NCBI RefSeq assembly: GCF_000013345.1
Contig: NC_007777.1
Coordinates: 558,001 to 622,000, forward strand
Direction: 5' to 3'
DNA length: 64,000 nt
Origin: Frankia casuarinae
GTDB lineage: Bacteria > Actinomycetota > Actinomycetes > Frankiales > Frankiaceae
The translations under genes and the position numbers were made by a program. Shown here piece after piece: positions 8,863 through 17,892 of the stretch (within the stretch, counting starts at the first letter, position 1; each line of letters starts with the position of its first letter). The notes under the pieces were generated by a model. That model had not been told where the DNA came from and did no database searches. It saw nothing but the letters and a program-made list of their open reading frames with translations.

Positions 8863-10280
8863 GCCTCCTGGTGGTCGGGCTCAACCACCAGACCGCGCCC
8901 ACGTCGTTGCTCGAACGCACCTCGGTCTCGGCCGAGGACATCCCGAAGGTCCTGCACGATCTGGCCGAGGGCACCCACGTCAGCGAGGCTGTGGTGCTCT
9001 CGACGTGCAACCGCATCGAGATCTATGCCGAGGTTGAGACCTTCCACGGCGGGGTCGCCGACATCTCCGACCAGCTCAGCCGGATCTGTGGGATCGACCT
9101 CGGTGATCTTGCCGGCCACCTGTACGTCCACCACGAGGCGCGGGCCATCGGGCACCTGTTCTCGGTGGTGTGCGGCTTGGACTCCATGCTTGTCGGGGAG
9201 AGCCAGATCCTCGGTCAGGTACGCACGGCCTTCCGGGCCGGTCAGGCCGCCGGGGTGGCGGGCAGCGCGCTGTCCGGCCTGTTCCAGGCCGCGCTGCGGG
9301 TCGGCAAGCGGGCCCACTCCGAGACGTCCATCGATGCCGCCGGCGCCTCCATTGTCTCGGTGGGTGTCCGGCTGGCCGCTTCCGGCCTGGGCCTCCACAG
9401 CGAGGTTCCGGCCGTGCCGGTGGCGCCGCCGGGCGGGCGGGCGCTGGACGGGGGAGGAGTCGCGGCCGAGGGGCCGCGACACGCCGTGACGCCCGAACCC
9501 CCGCCGTTGGCCGGGACCCGGGTGCTGCTCATCGGTGCCGGCGCGGTGGGATCGCTGGCCGCGCAGACCGTCCGGCGAGCTGGCGCCGGGGAGGTTGTGA
9601 TCGCGAACAGGACCGCCGCCCGGGCGGCCCGCGTCGCCGAGGCCCACGAGGCCCGGGTCGTCGGTCTCACCGACCTGGCCCACGAGATCACCATGGCGGA
9701 CCTGGTGATCTCCTCGACCGGCGCGAGCGGTCTCGTTGTCGAGCACGAGCTGGTTGCCGCGGCCCTGCCCGGCCGGGCAGGGCGCCCGCTGGTCTTCCTC
9801 GATCTGGCCCTGCCGCACGATATCGACCCGGGGGTGCGCGAGCTGCCCGGGGTGAGTCTGATCGACCTGGACGCACTGCGCATCGCGCTGGACGGCGCCC
9901 AGGTGACGCACGACGTGGAGGCGGTCCGCGCGCTGGTCGCCGCCGAGGTCGCGAGCTTCCTCGACCGCCGGCGGGCGGGCCGGGTGGCGCCGACCGTCGT
10001 CGCGCTGCGGGCCCACGCCGCCGCCGTGGTGCGTAGCGAGCTCGCCCGGTTGCACACCCGCCTGCCCGACCTCGACGATCGGGAGTGGAGCCTGGTGGAG
10101 GGCTCGGTCCGGCGCGTCGTCGACAAGCTGCTGCACGCCCCGACCGTGCGGGTACAGGAGCTGGCCGGGGCGCCCGGTGGGGACGCCTACGCCGAGGCCC
10201 TGCGGGAACTGTTCGATCTGCCGCGTGAGGTGCCCGCCGTGGTGTCCGCGCCTGACCTTGATCTGCTGGAGCGTTCGTGA
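8859..10280 (+). CDS. hemA: Glutamyl-tRNA reductase
   Basis: First committed enzyme of the C5 pathway; reduces glutamyl-tRNA(Glu) to glutamate-1-semialdehyde with NADPH. The catalytic Cys50 sits in [14 protein letters not shown]. The Rossmann domain shows [12 protein letters not shown] and the family segment ANRTAARA. An insertion of about 40 residues rich in Pro, Gly and Ala lies between the catalytic and NADPH domains (around 185-220) and is unusual. The GTG start overlaps the rex stop; the stop overlaps the hemC start. The product feeds HemL, whose gene is 24 kb away in this window. Confidence 0.97.
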   Translation: MSLLVVGLNHQTAPTSLLERTSVSAEDIPKVLHDLAEGTHVSEAVVLSTCNRIEIYAEVETFHGGVADISDQLSRICGIDLGDLAGHLYVHHEARAIGHLFSVVCGLDSMLVGESQILGQVRTAFRAGQAAGVAGSALSGLFQAALRVGKRAHSETSIDAAGASIVSVGVRLAASGLGLHSEVPAVPVAPPGGRALDGGGVAAEGPRHAVTPEPPPLAGTRVLLIGAGAVGSLAAQTVRRAGAGEVVIANRTAARAARVAEAHEARVVGLTDLAHEITMADLVISSTGASGLVVEHELVAAALPGRAGRPLVFLDLALPHDIDPGVRELPGVSLIDLDALRIALDGAQVTHDVEAVRALVAAEVASFLDRRRAGRVAPTVVALRAHAAAVVRSELARLHTRLPDLDDREWSLVEGSVRRVVDKLLHAPTVRVQELAGAPGGDAYAEALRELFDLPREVPAVVSAPDLDLLERS

Positions 10281-11464
10281 CGGGGATCGACCCGACGAGT
10301 ACCGACCCGACGAGTACCGATCCGACGAGCATCGGCGCCACGGGTACCGGCGCCACGGGTACCGGCGCCGACCTGCTGGCCCGTTTCGCCGGCCGCCGGC
10401 TGCGGCTGGGAACACGGCGCTCGGCGCTGGCGCTGGCCCAGTCCGGGACGGTCGCTGCCACCCTGCGGGCGCGGGTGGGCTGCGCCGTCGAGCTGGTGCC
10501 GATCGTCACGGCGGGGGACCGCTCGTCCGGGGAGATCAGCCAGATCGGCGGGACCGGCGTCTTCGTCAGCGCGCTGCGCGACGCCCTGCTGTCCGGCGAG
10601 ATCGACCTGGCGGTCCACTCGTTGAAGGACCTTCCGACGGCCACCCCACCCGGTCTGGTGCTCGCCGCGGTCCCGCCGCGGGCGGACCCCCGGGACGTGC
10701 TGGTCGCCCCGAGCGGGCGGCGCCTGGCCGAGCTCAGGGCCGGCGCCCGGATCGCGACCGGATCCCCACGTCGCGCCGCGCAGCTGCGTGCTCTCGGCCT
10801 CGGGCTGGAGGTCGTCACGATCCGCGGCAATGTCGACACCCGGTTGAAGAAGGCCATCGACGGTGAGGTGGACGCGGTCGTCCTCGCGCACGCCGGGCTG
10901 GCGCGGCTCGACCGGCTCGATGCCGTCACCGAGATCCTCGAACCCACGGTGATGCTGCCCGCGCCCGGCCAGGGAGCCCTGGCGATCGAGTGCACGGGCG
11001 GTGCCGGGCTCGTCGTGGCCGGTCCGGCGCGCGCTCTGGTGCCCGCCGGGCCGGGTTCAGGTCCCGCTGTGGGACAAACCGGTGGCGAAACGTGGTCAGA
11101 TGGCGGCCAGCCCGTCGATACGGGCCTCGCCGAGCTGCTACGGTTTGTGCTCGATGACGCATCGTCGTCCGTCGCGGTCAGAGCGGAACGCGCGTTCCTC
11201 GCCGGCATCGAAGCTGGTTGTACTGCCCCGGTCGGCGCCTTGGCCGAGCTTCTTCCGGAGCTGGCCGAAGGAGCCGCGGCGGAGGCCGGCGGTGCGCCTC
11301 CCGCGGGTCGTCTGTGCCTGCGGGCGGTCGTCGCCGCGCCGGACGGAAGCGATGTCCTCCGGCGTGACGTCACCGGATCCGCCGTCGACCCGGAGGCGCT
11401 CGGGCAGCGCCTCGCGGACGACATGCTGTCCGCCGGAGCACACTCGCTGATGGGAACCCGCTGA
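10277..11464 (+). CDS. hemC: Hydroxymethylbilane synthase (porphobilinogen deaminase)
   Basis: Polymerises four porphobilinogens to hydroxymethylbilane on a dipyrromethane cofactor. The cofactor-binding cysteine is C315 in [10 protein letters not shown]. Domain 1 starts at [15 protein letters not shown] (from about 41) and contains VHSLKDLP and GSPRRAAQL. At 395 residues it is about 80 longer than usual. Two insertions explain this: an N-terminal tail built from repeats (TDPTS three times, ATGTG twice) and a 45-residue Gly/Ala-rich loop (about 241-285). Both are likely disordered. GTG 10277 overlaps the hemA stop. Confidence 0.96.
   Translation: MTGIDPTSTDPTSTDPTSIGATGTGATGTGADLLARFAGRRLRLGTRRSALALAQSGTVAATLRARVGCAVELVPIVTAGDRSSGEISQIGGTGVFVSALRDALLSGEIDLAVHSLKDLPTATPPGLVLAAVPPRADPRDVLVAPSGRRLAELRAGARIATGSPRRAAQLRALGLGLEVVTIRGNVDTRLKKAIDGEVDAVVLAHAGLARLDRLDAVTEILEPTVMLPAPGQGALAIECTGGAGLVVAGPARALVPAGPGSGPAVGQTGGETWSDGGQPVDTGLAELLRFVLDDASSSVAVRAERAFLAGIEAGCTAPVGALAELLPELAEGAAAEAGGAPPAGRLCLRAVVAAPDGSDVLRRDVTGSAVDPEALGQRLADDMLSAGAHSLMGTR
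10288..10368. repeat. In-frame 15-bp repeats coding the HemC N-terminus
   Basis: Near-perfect units ACCCGACGAGTACCG (three copies, the last ones diverging) followed by two units around GGCGCCACGGGTACC. Each is 15 bases, so copy-number change keeps the reading frame. They encode TDPTS and ATGTG repeats ahead of the conserved domain. Confidence 0.85.
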
Positions 11465-11466
11465 GC

Positions 11467-13290
11467 ATGGCCACCCGACGAACGAAGAAGCCCGTCTCCC
11501 CGGTCGCCCTGGTGGGTGCCGGACCGCGTGACCCCGGACTGCTCACCGTCCTCGCGGTCGAGACCCTGGCCGCCGCCGACCTGGTGGTTGCCGATCCCGA
11601 GGTGGCGCCGGCGGTGGTGGAGAACCTCACCGCCGAAGTGCTGCGCATCGGCGACCTCGAGGCGCCGAAGCCGGTCCGTGACGCGGAGGCGGCGACCGCC
11701 GCGGTGGTGAGCAGGGCCCGTGCCGGTGACAAGGTGGTCCGGCTCTACGCCTCCGATCCGTGGCTGACCCGCATCGGCGCCGCGGACGCCCAGGCGCTCG
11801 CGAAGGCCAAGATCCCCTATCGGGTGGTGCCCGGCATCCTCACCGGCGCCGCGGTCGCGACCTACGCCGGGGTCGCCCCGGGCGCGCCGGTCACCTTCGC
11901 CAGTACCTCCGGGGTCTTCTCGTCGTCGGGCACCGTGCCGGCGTCCTCGCCGTTCGGCGGGAGCGAGCCGGTGGGTCCGCTCACCGGTCCTCCGTTCGGG
12001 GCCTCGCGGCTGGGCGGACGGCCGATCGCCGGTCTCGGGGGCGGGCTCGGCGGTGGCCTGGGAACCGGCGGGTTCGGCTCGCCGCTGGGCCTCGGTGCCG
12101 CGGGCGGCTTCGGCGGGTTCGGTGCGCCGATCTCCTCCCCCGGTGACCTGGACTGGGGTGCCCTCGCCCAGACCCCGGGCACCCTCGTGGTCACGGCGGC
12201 ACCGACGGAGGTCGGCAAGGTCGCGGCGGCGCTCGTCGAGCACGGGCGGCCCGGTGACACCCCGATCGCGGTGACCGTGGACGGCACCACCACCGACCAG
12301 CGCACCGTCACCTCGACGCTCGACCGGGTCGAGGCGGACACGGCACCGCTGTTGACCGCGGCCCCCACCCCGATCACCCAGGTCGTGCTGTCCATCGGCC
12401 CGGTGGTCGCGACCCGCGGCAAGCTCTCCTGGTGGGAGACCCGGGCGCTGTTCGGTTGGACGGTGCTGGTCCCGCGGACCAAGGAACAGGCGGCGATCCT
12501 GTCCGACCTGCTGCGTTCGCACGGCGCAAGCCCGCTGGAGGTGCCGACGATCGCCGTCGAGCCCCCGCGGACCGCCGCCCCGATGGAGCGCGCGATCACC
12601 GGTCTGGTCTCTGGGCGCTACCAGTGGGTGGCCTTCACCTCGGTCAACGCGGTCAAGGCGGTGCAGGAGAAGGTCGAGGAACGCAGCCTCGACGCCCGCG
12701 CGTTCGCGGGGGTCAAGGTTGCGGCGATCGGCGAGGCGACGGCCGACGCGCTGCGTACCTTCGGTATCCGGCCCGATCTCGTCCCGTCCGGGCAGCAGTC
12801 CAGCGAGGGGCTGCTGGCGGACTGGCCGGACTTCGACGACACCCTCGACCTGCTCGACCGGGTGCTGCTGCCGCGTGCCGACATCGCCACCGAGACCCTG
12901 GTCGCCGGCCTGAAGGAACGCGGCTGGCAGGTCGATGACGTGACGGCCTACCGCACCGTGCGTGCCGCTCCGCCGCCCGCATCCATCCGGGAGGCGCTGA
13001 AGGGCGGCCGGGTCGACGCGGTCGTCTTCACCTCATCCTCGACCGTGCGCAACCTGGTCGGCATCGCCGGCAAGCCCCACGAGACGACGGTGATCGCCGT
13101 GATCGGTCCGGCGACGGCCGCCACTGCCCAGGAGCTCGGGCTGCGCGTCGACGTGCAGGCTCCGGAGGCGTCCATCCCCGCCCTTGTCGGGGCGCTGGCG
13201 GAGTTCGCTGCCGAACACCGGGAGGAGCTCGGGAAGATCGGGCCGCTCGCTGCGCGGTTGCCGAAGCCACGGCGAGGCTCGCGGCGGTGA
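11467..13290 (+). CDS. hemD: Uroporphyrinogen-III synthase fused to a degenerate methyltransferase-like domain
   Basis: The C-terminal half (about 320-590) is a complete HemD that closes hydroxymethylbilane to uroporphyrinogen III, with VLVPRTKEQA, AFTSVNAVKA and VFTSSSTVRN segments. The N-terminal half resembles SAM-dependent uroporphyrinogen methyltransferases (GAGPRDPGLLTV, then VVPGI), but the GDPF-type catalytic loop is replaced by ASDPWLTRI, so methyl transfer is doubtful. Between them lies a roughly 70-residue Gly-rich linker (GGGLGGGLGTGGFG). The same fusion with a decayed N-terminus occurs in streptomycetes. It sits 2 bases after hemC and overlaps hemB by 4. Confidence 0.93.
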   Translation: MATRRTKKPVSPVALVGAGPRDPGLLTVLAVETLAAADLVVADPEVAPAVVENLTAEVLRIGDLEAPKPVRDAEAATAAVVSRARAGDKVVRLYASDPWLTRIGAADAQALAKAKIPYRVVPGILTGAAVATYAGVAPGAPVTFASTSGVFSSSGTVPASSPFGGSEPVGPLTGPPFGASRLGGRPIAGLGGGLGGGLGTGGFGSPLGLGAAGGFGGFGAPISSPGDLDWGALAQTPGTLVVTAAPTEVGKVAAALVEHGRPGDTPIAVTVDGTTTDQRTVTSTLDRVEADTAPLLTAAPTPITQVVLSIGPVVATRGKLSWWETRALFGWTVLVPRTKEQAAILSDLLRSHGASPLEVPTIAVEPPRTAAPMERAITGLVSGRYQWVAFTSVNAVKAVQEKVEERSLDARAFAGVKVAAIGEATADALRTFGIRPDLVPSGQQSSEGLLADWPDFDDTLDLLDRVLLPRADIATETLVAGLKERGWQVDDVTAYRTVRAAPPPASIREALKGGRVDAVVFTSSSTVRNLVGIAGKPHETTVIAVIGPATAATAQELGLRVDVQAPEASIPALVGALAEFAAEHREELGKIGPLAARLPKPRRGSRR

Positions 13291-14309
13291 GGGCGCAGGC
13301 CCGGGGGAACGGGGCCGGGGCCGGCTATCCGACGGCACGTCCCCGCCGGCTGCGCCGCTCGTCCGCGCTGCGCCGGCTGGTCTCGAACGTGCGGTTGCAC
13401 CCGTCCGACCTGGTGCTGCCGATGTTCGTCAAGGAGGGCGTGGCCGATCCCGTTCCACTGGCCTCGATGCCTGGTGTCGTCCAGCACACCCGCTCCTCGC
13501 TGCGGGGGGCGGCCGTCGAGGCCGCCGAGGCCGGCGTGGGCGGGCTCATCCTGTTTGGTGTGCCCGCGGAGAAGGACGCCCGGGGCTCGGCCGCCGACGA
13601 CCCGGACGGCATCGTCCAGCTCGCGCTCGCCGATCTTGCCTCCGAGGTCGGTGGCGACGTCGTCCTGATGACGGACCTGTGCCTGGACGAGTACACCGAC
13701 CACGGGCACTGCGGTCTGCTCACCGACTCCGGGGAGGTCGACAACGACGCCACCCTGGCGCGCTACGGCGCGATCGCCGTGGCGCAGGCCCGTGCGGGTG
13801 CCGAGGTCGTCGCGCCGAGCGGGATGATGGACGGCCAGGTCGGCGCGATCCGGGCCGCGCTGGACGCGGAGGGCTTCGTCGACCTGCCGATCATCGCCTA
13901 CTCGGCTAAGTATGCTTCGGCGTTCTACGGGCCGTTTCGCGAGGCCGCCGAGTGCGCCCCGCAGTTCGGGGACCGGACCGGTTACCAGCAGGATCCGGCT
14001 CGCTCGGCCGAGGAGGCCCGGCGCGAGGTCGCGCTCGACCTCGCCGAGGGCGCGGACGCGGTGATGGTGAAACCGGCGCTGGCCTACCTGGACGTGCTGC
14101 GGGCGGTGGCCGACACGGTGGACGTACCGGTGGCGGCCTACCAGGTGTCGGGCGAGTACGCGATGGTGGAGGCCGCCGCGGCGGCCGGGTGGATCGACCG
14201 GGACCGGGCGATCGACGAGACGCTGACCGCGATCTCCCGGGCCGGGGCGGACATCATCCTGACCTACTGGGCCACCGAGGTTGCCCGCCGCTTGGCCGCC
14301 GCCCGCTGA
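13287..14309 (+). CDS. hemB: Delta-aminolevulinic acid dehydratase (porphobilinogen synthase)
   Basis: Condenses two 5-aminolevulinates to porphobilinogen. Both Schiff-base lysines are present: K208 in AYSAKYASAFYGPF and K262 in MVKPALAYLD. The metal-site segment reads LCLDEYTDHGHCG, with Asp replacing a zinc-binding Cys, which marks the magnesium-type enzymes. Length 340 residues is typical. GTG 13287 overlaps hemD. It is the last gene of the operon, although it acts before HemC and HemD in the pathway. Confidence 0.97.
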   Translation: MRAQARGNGAGAGYPTARPRRLRRSSALRRLVSNVRLHPSDLVLPMFVKEGVADPVPLASMPGVVQHTRSSLRGAAVEAAEAGVGGLILFGVPAEKDARGSAADDPDGIVQLALADLASEVGGDVVLMTDLCLDEYTDHGHCGLLTDSGEVDNDATLARYGAIAVAQARAGAEVVAPSGMMDGQVGAIRAALDAEGFVDLPIIAYSAKYASAFYGPFREAAECAPQFGDRTGYQQDPARSAEEARREVALDLAEGADAVMVKPALAYLDVLRAVADTVDVPVAAYQVSGEYAMVEAAAAAGWIDRDRAIDETLTAISRAGADIILTYWATEVARRLAAAR

Positions 14310-14384
14310 CTGTCCCCCTCGGTGACGATTCCTGTCCGCCGGCAGCTTTCTGGACAGGTATCCGGGCGGGAGGCCGCGCTCAAC

Positions 14385-14448
14385 GGAGCGGGCCGCGCCG
14401 GGAGCGGGCCGCGCCGGGAGCGGGCCGCGCCGGGAGCGGGCCGCGCCG
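14385..14448. repeat. 16-bp tandem repeat, 4 copies
   Basis: GGAGCGGGCCGCGCCG is repeated four times without change (14385, 14401, 14417, 14433). It is highly structured GC-rich DNA about 75 bases after the hemB stop. Confidence 0.95.
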
Positions 14449-14798
14449 GACCGGTGGGTGACCACCGCGAGGCGGCGCCCCGACGTGCCGGGTCGTGGGT
14501 GCCCGGCTGATGTGCCGGTCGTCCGTCCGCGCAGGATCTGATGGACTCTGGACCACCCGGCCGTATTGCGATGCGCTGATGTGATGCGCTCCCGTCGCCC
14601 AGCTGGCCGCCCATCCGGTCACAGTCCCGTGCGCCTGCTCTCCACGATGGTGCCGGAAGCTCGACATGTGCGGAAAGTGTTCGGCATGTTGCCCGAAGTA
14701 GGCCGGCGGGTTGGCCAAGGTGGGGCTGTGCGTCGCGGCCTTCCTGTGTCGGCGTGGGTGGGATCTCCCCCGTGATGATCGACCATTGGTTCGGAAGA

Positions 14799-14841
14799 TA
14801 CCCCCACCGGGTACCGGTACACCATACGGGGGGAGGGTATG
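14799..14841 (+). promoter_or_regulatory. Putative CsoR copper operator
   Basis: TACCC and GGGTA arms (14799-14813, spacer CCACC) followed at 14824-14841 by a second G-tract element ATACGGGGGGAGGGTAT. Runs of C/G bounded by TA match the style of CsoR operators that control actinobacterial copper genes. It lies about 100 bases before the copper chaperone. No csoR gene is in the window. Confidence 0.6.
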
Positions 14842-14938
14842 TTCGGGAGGTGGGACGGGCGCCGGTGGGCCGGTGGGTCGGGCAGATCCATTGGGGCCGG
14901 GGCGGCTTACAAGAGGAGACGAGGAGACGGGAACGGCC

Positions 14939-15163
14939 ATGACGACAACCGCCTACACGACCACCTACACGGTGGCCGGGATGACCTGCCAGCACTGCGT
15001 CCGATCCGTGACCGAGGAGCTCGCGCGGCTGCCGACCGTGTCGGACGTCGCCGTGGACCTGGCCGAGGGTCGGGTCACCCTCGTCAGCGATGGCGTCGTC
15101 GAGGACGGCGCCGTCCGGGAGGCCGTTGCGGAGGCCGGATACGAGCTTGTCGGGCGGGCGTAG
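14939..15163 (+). CDS. copZ: Heavy-metal-associated domain copper chaperone
   Basis: The 74-residue single HMA domain protein has the metal-binding motif M15-T-C17-Q-H-C20. ATG 14939 follows the purine-rich AGGAGACGAGGAGACGGG. It likely carries Cu(I) to the ATPase encoded 114 bases downstream. Longer upstream frames have no family similarity and cross the operator. Confidence 0.92.
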   Translation: MTTTAYTTTYTVAGMTCQHCVRSVTEELARLPTVSDVAVDLAEGRVTLVSDGVVEDGAVREAVAEAGYELVGRA

Positions 15164-15276
15164 CGCTTCGGTGGTGCCAACGGTGCCGGTGGTCGGCGGG
15201 TGTGTCCGCTCCCACCGCCCGTGACCGGCGGTACCTTCCGGTCCGCCGTCAGGAATCCGCCGTAAGGGGAGAGCTG

Positions 15277-17829
15277 ATGACCACTCTCGACGTCGGAAGG
15301 GGTCACCCCGCGCGGATCGAGCTCGCGATCGGCGGGATGACCTGCTCGTCGTGTGCCGCGCGGGTGGAACGCAAACTCAACAAGCTGGACGGCGTCACCG
15401 CTTCGGTGAACTACGCCACCGAGAAGGCCACCGTGACCCTCACGGACACGGAGGCCCCCGCGGTCCGTCTCGACGATCTGATCCGCGTGGTCCAGGCCGC
15501 GGGCTACTCCGCGGCCCCGGCCGCCGGACGCGCGGCTGACACCAGGGCCGAGACGGCGGCCTACACCGGGGCCGAGACGGCAGCCGATGCCGAGGCTGAC
15601 ACCGAGGTCGTAGCCGGCACCGCGGCCGAGCAGGTGGCGGGTGCGGCGGATGCCAAGGACGGCGGCGCGCAGGACGGCGGCGGCACGCAGGACGACGCAC
15701 CCGGCGCGGCGCTGCGGGCGCTGCGCGTCCGGCTGGCGGTCTCGGCGGCGCTCGCCATGCCGGTGATCGTACTGGCCATGGTGCCCGCCTGGCAGTTCGA
15801 CTACTGGCAGTGGGTCTCGCTGGCCCTGGCGACGCCGGTCGTGCTCTGGGGAGGCTGGCCGTTCCATCGGGCCGCGGCCCGGGGCGCCCGGCACGGTGTC
15901 GCGACGATGGACACCCTGGTCTCCCTCGGAACGCTGGCCGCCTTCGTCTGGTCGCTGTACGCCCTGTTCCTGGGCGGAGCGGGCGAGCCGAGGATGCGGC
16001 ACTCGTTCTCGTTCACCGGCGGATTCCCGGGCCCGGAAGCCTCGGCCGGCGAGATCGTCCACTCGGGGAGTGGTCACGGCACCGGCGGGAGTGCCCACGG
16101 CGGCGCGGGCACGGCCCTCTACCTGGAGGTCGCCGCCGGGGTGACGGTGTTCCTGCTCGCCGGCCGATTCCTGGAGTCACGTGCCCGCCGGCGTTCCGGC
16201 GCGGCCCTGCGGGCGCTGCTCCACCTCGGGGCGAAGGACGTCACCGTGCTGCGCGTCCGGCCGGCGGACGGCGCGCGGGGGACTGGCCCGCGGCGGGTCG
16301 AGGAGCGGATCCCGGTCGAGGCGCTGCGGATCGGGGACGAGTTCGTCGTCCGTCCGGGCGAGAAGATCGCCACCGACGGCGTCGTGCTTGATGGGCTGTC
16401 GGCGGTGGACGCGAGCATGGTCACCGGCGAGTCGGTGCCCGTCGAGGCCGGCCCGGGTGACGCGGTTGTCGGGGCGACGGTGAACGTCGGCGGGCGGCTC
16501 GTGGTCCGGGCCACCCGGGTCGGTGCCGACACGCAGCTGGCGCGCATCGCCCGGCTCGTGACGGAGGCCCAGAGTGGCAAGGCCCGCGTCCAGCGCCTCG
16601 CCGACCGGGTCTCGGCGGTGTTCGTTCCGGTGGTGATCATTTTCGCACTCGTCACCCTCGGGGTCTGGCTGGCTCTCGGGCAGCCGGCGACCGACGCCTT
16701 CACCGCGGCCGTCGCCGTGTTGATCATCGCCTGCCCCTGCGCGCTGGGCCTGGCCACGCCGACGGCGCTGCTGGTCGGGACGGGACGCGGTGCGCAGGTG
16801 GGCATCCTTATCCGCGGCCCGGAGGTGCTGGAGTCGACGCGGCGGGTCCAGACCGTCCTACTCGACAAGACCGGCACGGTGACCAGCGGGCGGATGCAGG
16901 TTGTCGCGGTGCTGCCGGCTCCCGGCGAGGACGCCGCCGAGGTGCTCCGGCTCGCCGCGGCGGTGGAGGACGCGAGCGAGCACCCCATCGCCCGGGCGAT
17001 CGCCGACGCGGCCAGGGAGCACGCGGTGGCCGCTGGTGCGGCTGGGGAGCACGCGGTGGCCGTCGGTGTGCTGCCGCCGGTCGCGGACTTCGCGAACACC
17101 GCGGGCCTCGGCGTGCGCGGCACCGTCGAGGGGCATGCGGTGCTCGTCGGGCGGCCCCAGGTGTTCGTGGAACTCCCGGACGCGCTCGCCGCCGAGCTGG
17201 ACCGGGAACGGGCCGCCGGGCATACCGCCGTCGTGGTCGGCTGGGACGGCCGTCCCCGTGGACTGATCAGTGTCGCCGACACGGTGAAGCCCACCGCGGC
17301 CGCGGCCGTCGCCGATCTGCGTCGGCTCGGGCTGCACCCGGTCCTGCTGACCGGGGACGCCGAGGCGGTCGCCCGGTCCGTCGCCGCCGAGGTCGGCATC
17401 GCGGACGAGGATGTCATCGCCGAGGTCCTGCCCGAGGAGAAGGTCGCGGCGGTCCGTCGCTTGCAGGCGCAGGGCCGGGTCGTGGCCATGGTGGGCGACG
17501 GGGTGAACGACGCCGCCGCGCTCGCCCAGGCCGATCTGGGCCTGGCGATGGGCGGCGGCACCGACGCGGCGATCGAGGCGTCGGATCTGACGCTTGTCAA
17601 CGCGGATCCCCGCCTGGTGGCGGATGCTATCCGACTGTCGCGCGCCACCCTGCGCACGATCAAGGGCAATCTGTTCTGGGCGTTCGCCTACAACGTGGCC
17701 GGGCTACCGCTTGCCGCGACCGGTCTGCTCAACCCAATGATCGCGGGGGCGGCGATGGCGTTCAGCTCCGTCTTCGTCGTCACGAACAGTCTGCGGCTGC
17801 GGCGTTTCACCGCACTGCGGCCGGCCTGA
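15277..17829 (+). CDS. copA: Copper-translocating P1B-type ATPase
   Basis: An inner-membrane pump that exports Cu(I) at the cost of ATP. The 850-residue product has an N-terminal HMA domain with MTCSSC (21-26), an Ala/Thr/Glu-rich linker (about 90-145), the transmembrane metal site C486-P-C488, the phosphorylation motif D530-KTGT, SEHPIA for nucleotide binding, and GDGVND (740-745). A His/Gly-rich extracytoplasmic loop (around 260-285) contains [11 protein letters not shown], which may bind metal. ATG 15277 has AGGGGAGAG upstream. The stop codon region is amplified in a 15-base repeat. Confidence 0.95.
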   Translation: MTTLDVGRGHPARIELAIGGMTCSSCAARVERKLNKLDGVTASVNYATEKATVTLTDTEAPAVRLDDLIRVVQAAGYSAAPAAGRAADTRAETAAYTGAETAADAEADTEVVAGTAAEQVAGAADAKDGGAQDGGGTQDDAPGAALRALRVRLAVSAALAMPVIVLAMVPAWQFDYWQWVSLALATPVVLWGGWPFHRAAARGARHGVATMDTLVSLGTLAAFVWSLYALFLGGAGEPRMRHSFSFTGGFPGPEASAGEIVHSGSGHGTGGSAHGGAGTALYLEVAAGVTVFLLAGRFLESRARRRSGAALRALLHLGAKDVTVLRVRPADGARGTGPRRVEERIPVEALRIGDEFVVRPGEKIATDGVVLDGLSAVDASMVTGESVPVEAGPGDAVVGATVNVGGRLVVRATRVGADTQLARIARLVTEAQSGKARVQRLADRVSAVFVPVVIIFALVTLGVWLALGQPATDAFTAAVAVLIIACPCALGLATPTALLVGTGRGAQVGILIRGPEVLESTRRVQTVLLDKTGTVTSGRMQVVAVLPAPGEDAAEVLRLAAAVEDASEHPIARAIADAAREHAVAAGAAGEHAVAVGVLPPVADFANTAGLGVRGTVEGHAVLVGRPQVFVELPDALAAELDRERAAGHTAVVVGWDGRPRGLISVADTVKPTAAAAVADLRRLGLHPVLLTGDAEAVARSVAAEVGIADEDVIAEVLPEEKVAAVRRLQAQGRVVAMVGDGVNDAAALAQADLGLAMGGGTDAAIEASDLTLVNADPRLVADAIRLSRATLRTIKGNLFWAFAYNVAGLPLAATGLLNPMIAGAAMAFSSVFVVTNSLRLRRFTALRPA

Positions 17830-17882
17830 GCGGGTCCGGCCTGAGCGGGTCCGGCCTGAGCGGGTCCGGCCTGAGCGGTTCC
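17823..17882. repeat. 15-bp tandem repeat over the copA stop codon
   Basis: Four units of GGCCTGAGCGGGTCC (last one with one change). The first unit contains the true copA stop TGA, so the stop region itself has been copied into the short gap between copA and the convergent metG. Confidence 0.92.
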
Positions 17883-17892
17883 ACGGCGTCGG

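Larger units (their letters stand above)
14310..14938. other. Intergenic region between hemB and the copper operon
   Basis: About 630 bases without a supported gene. It contains a 16-base repeat array (14385-14448) soon after hemB, a less GC-rich stretch around 14500-14720, and the copper operon promoter region with a CsoR-like site near 14799. Short open frames here have no recognisable features. Confidence 0.6.

Noticed and set aside
9688-12522. A 944-codon open frame on the minus strand over hemA-hemD
   Set aside because: It lies opposite strongly supported hem genes, is Arg/Pro-rich without domains, and is the usual by-product of GC-biased third positions.
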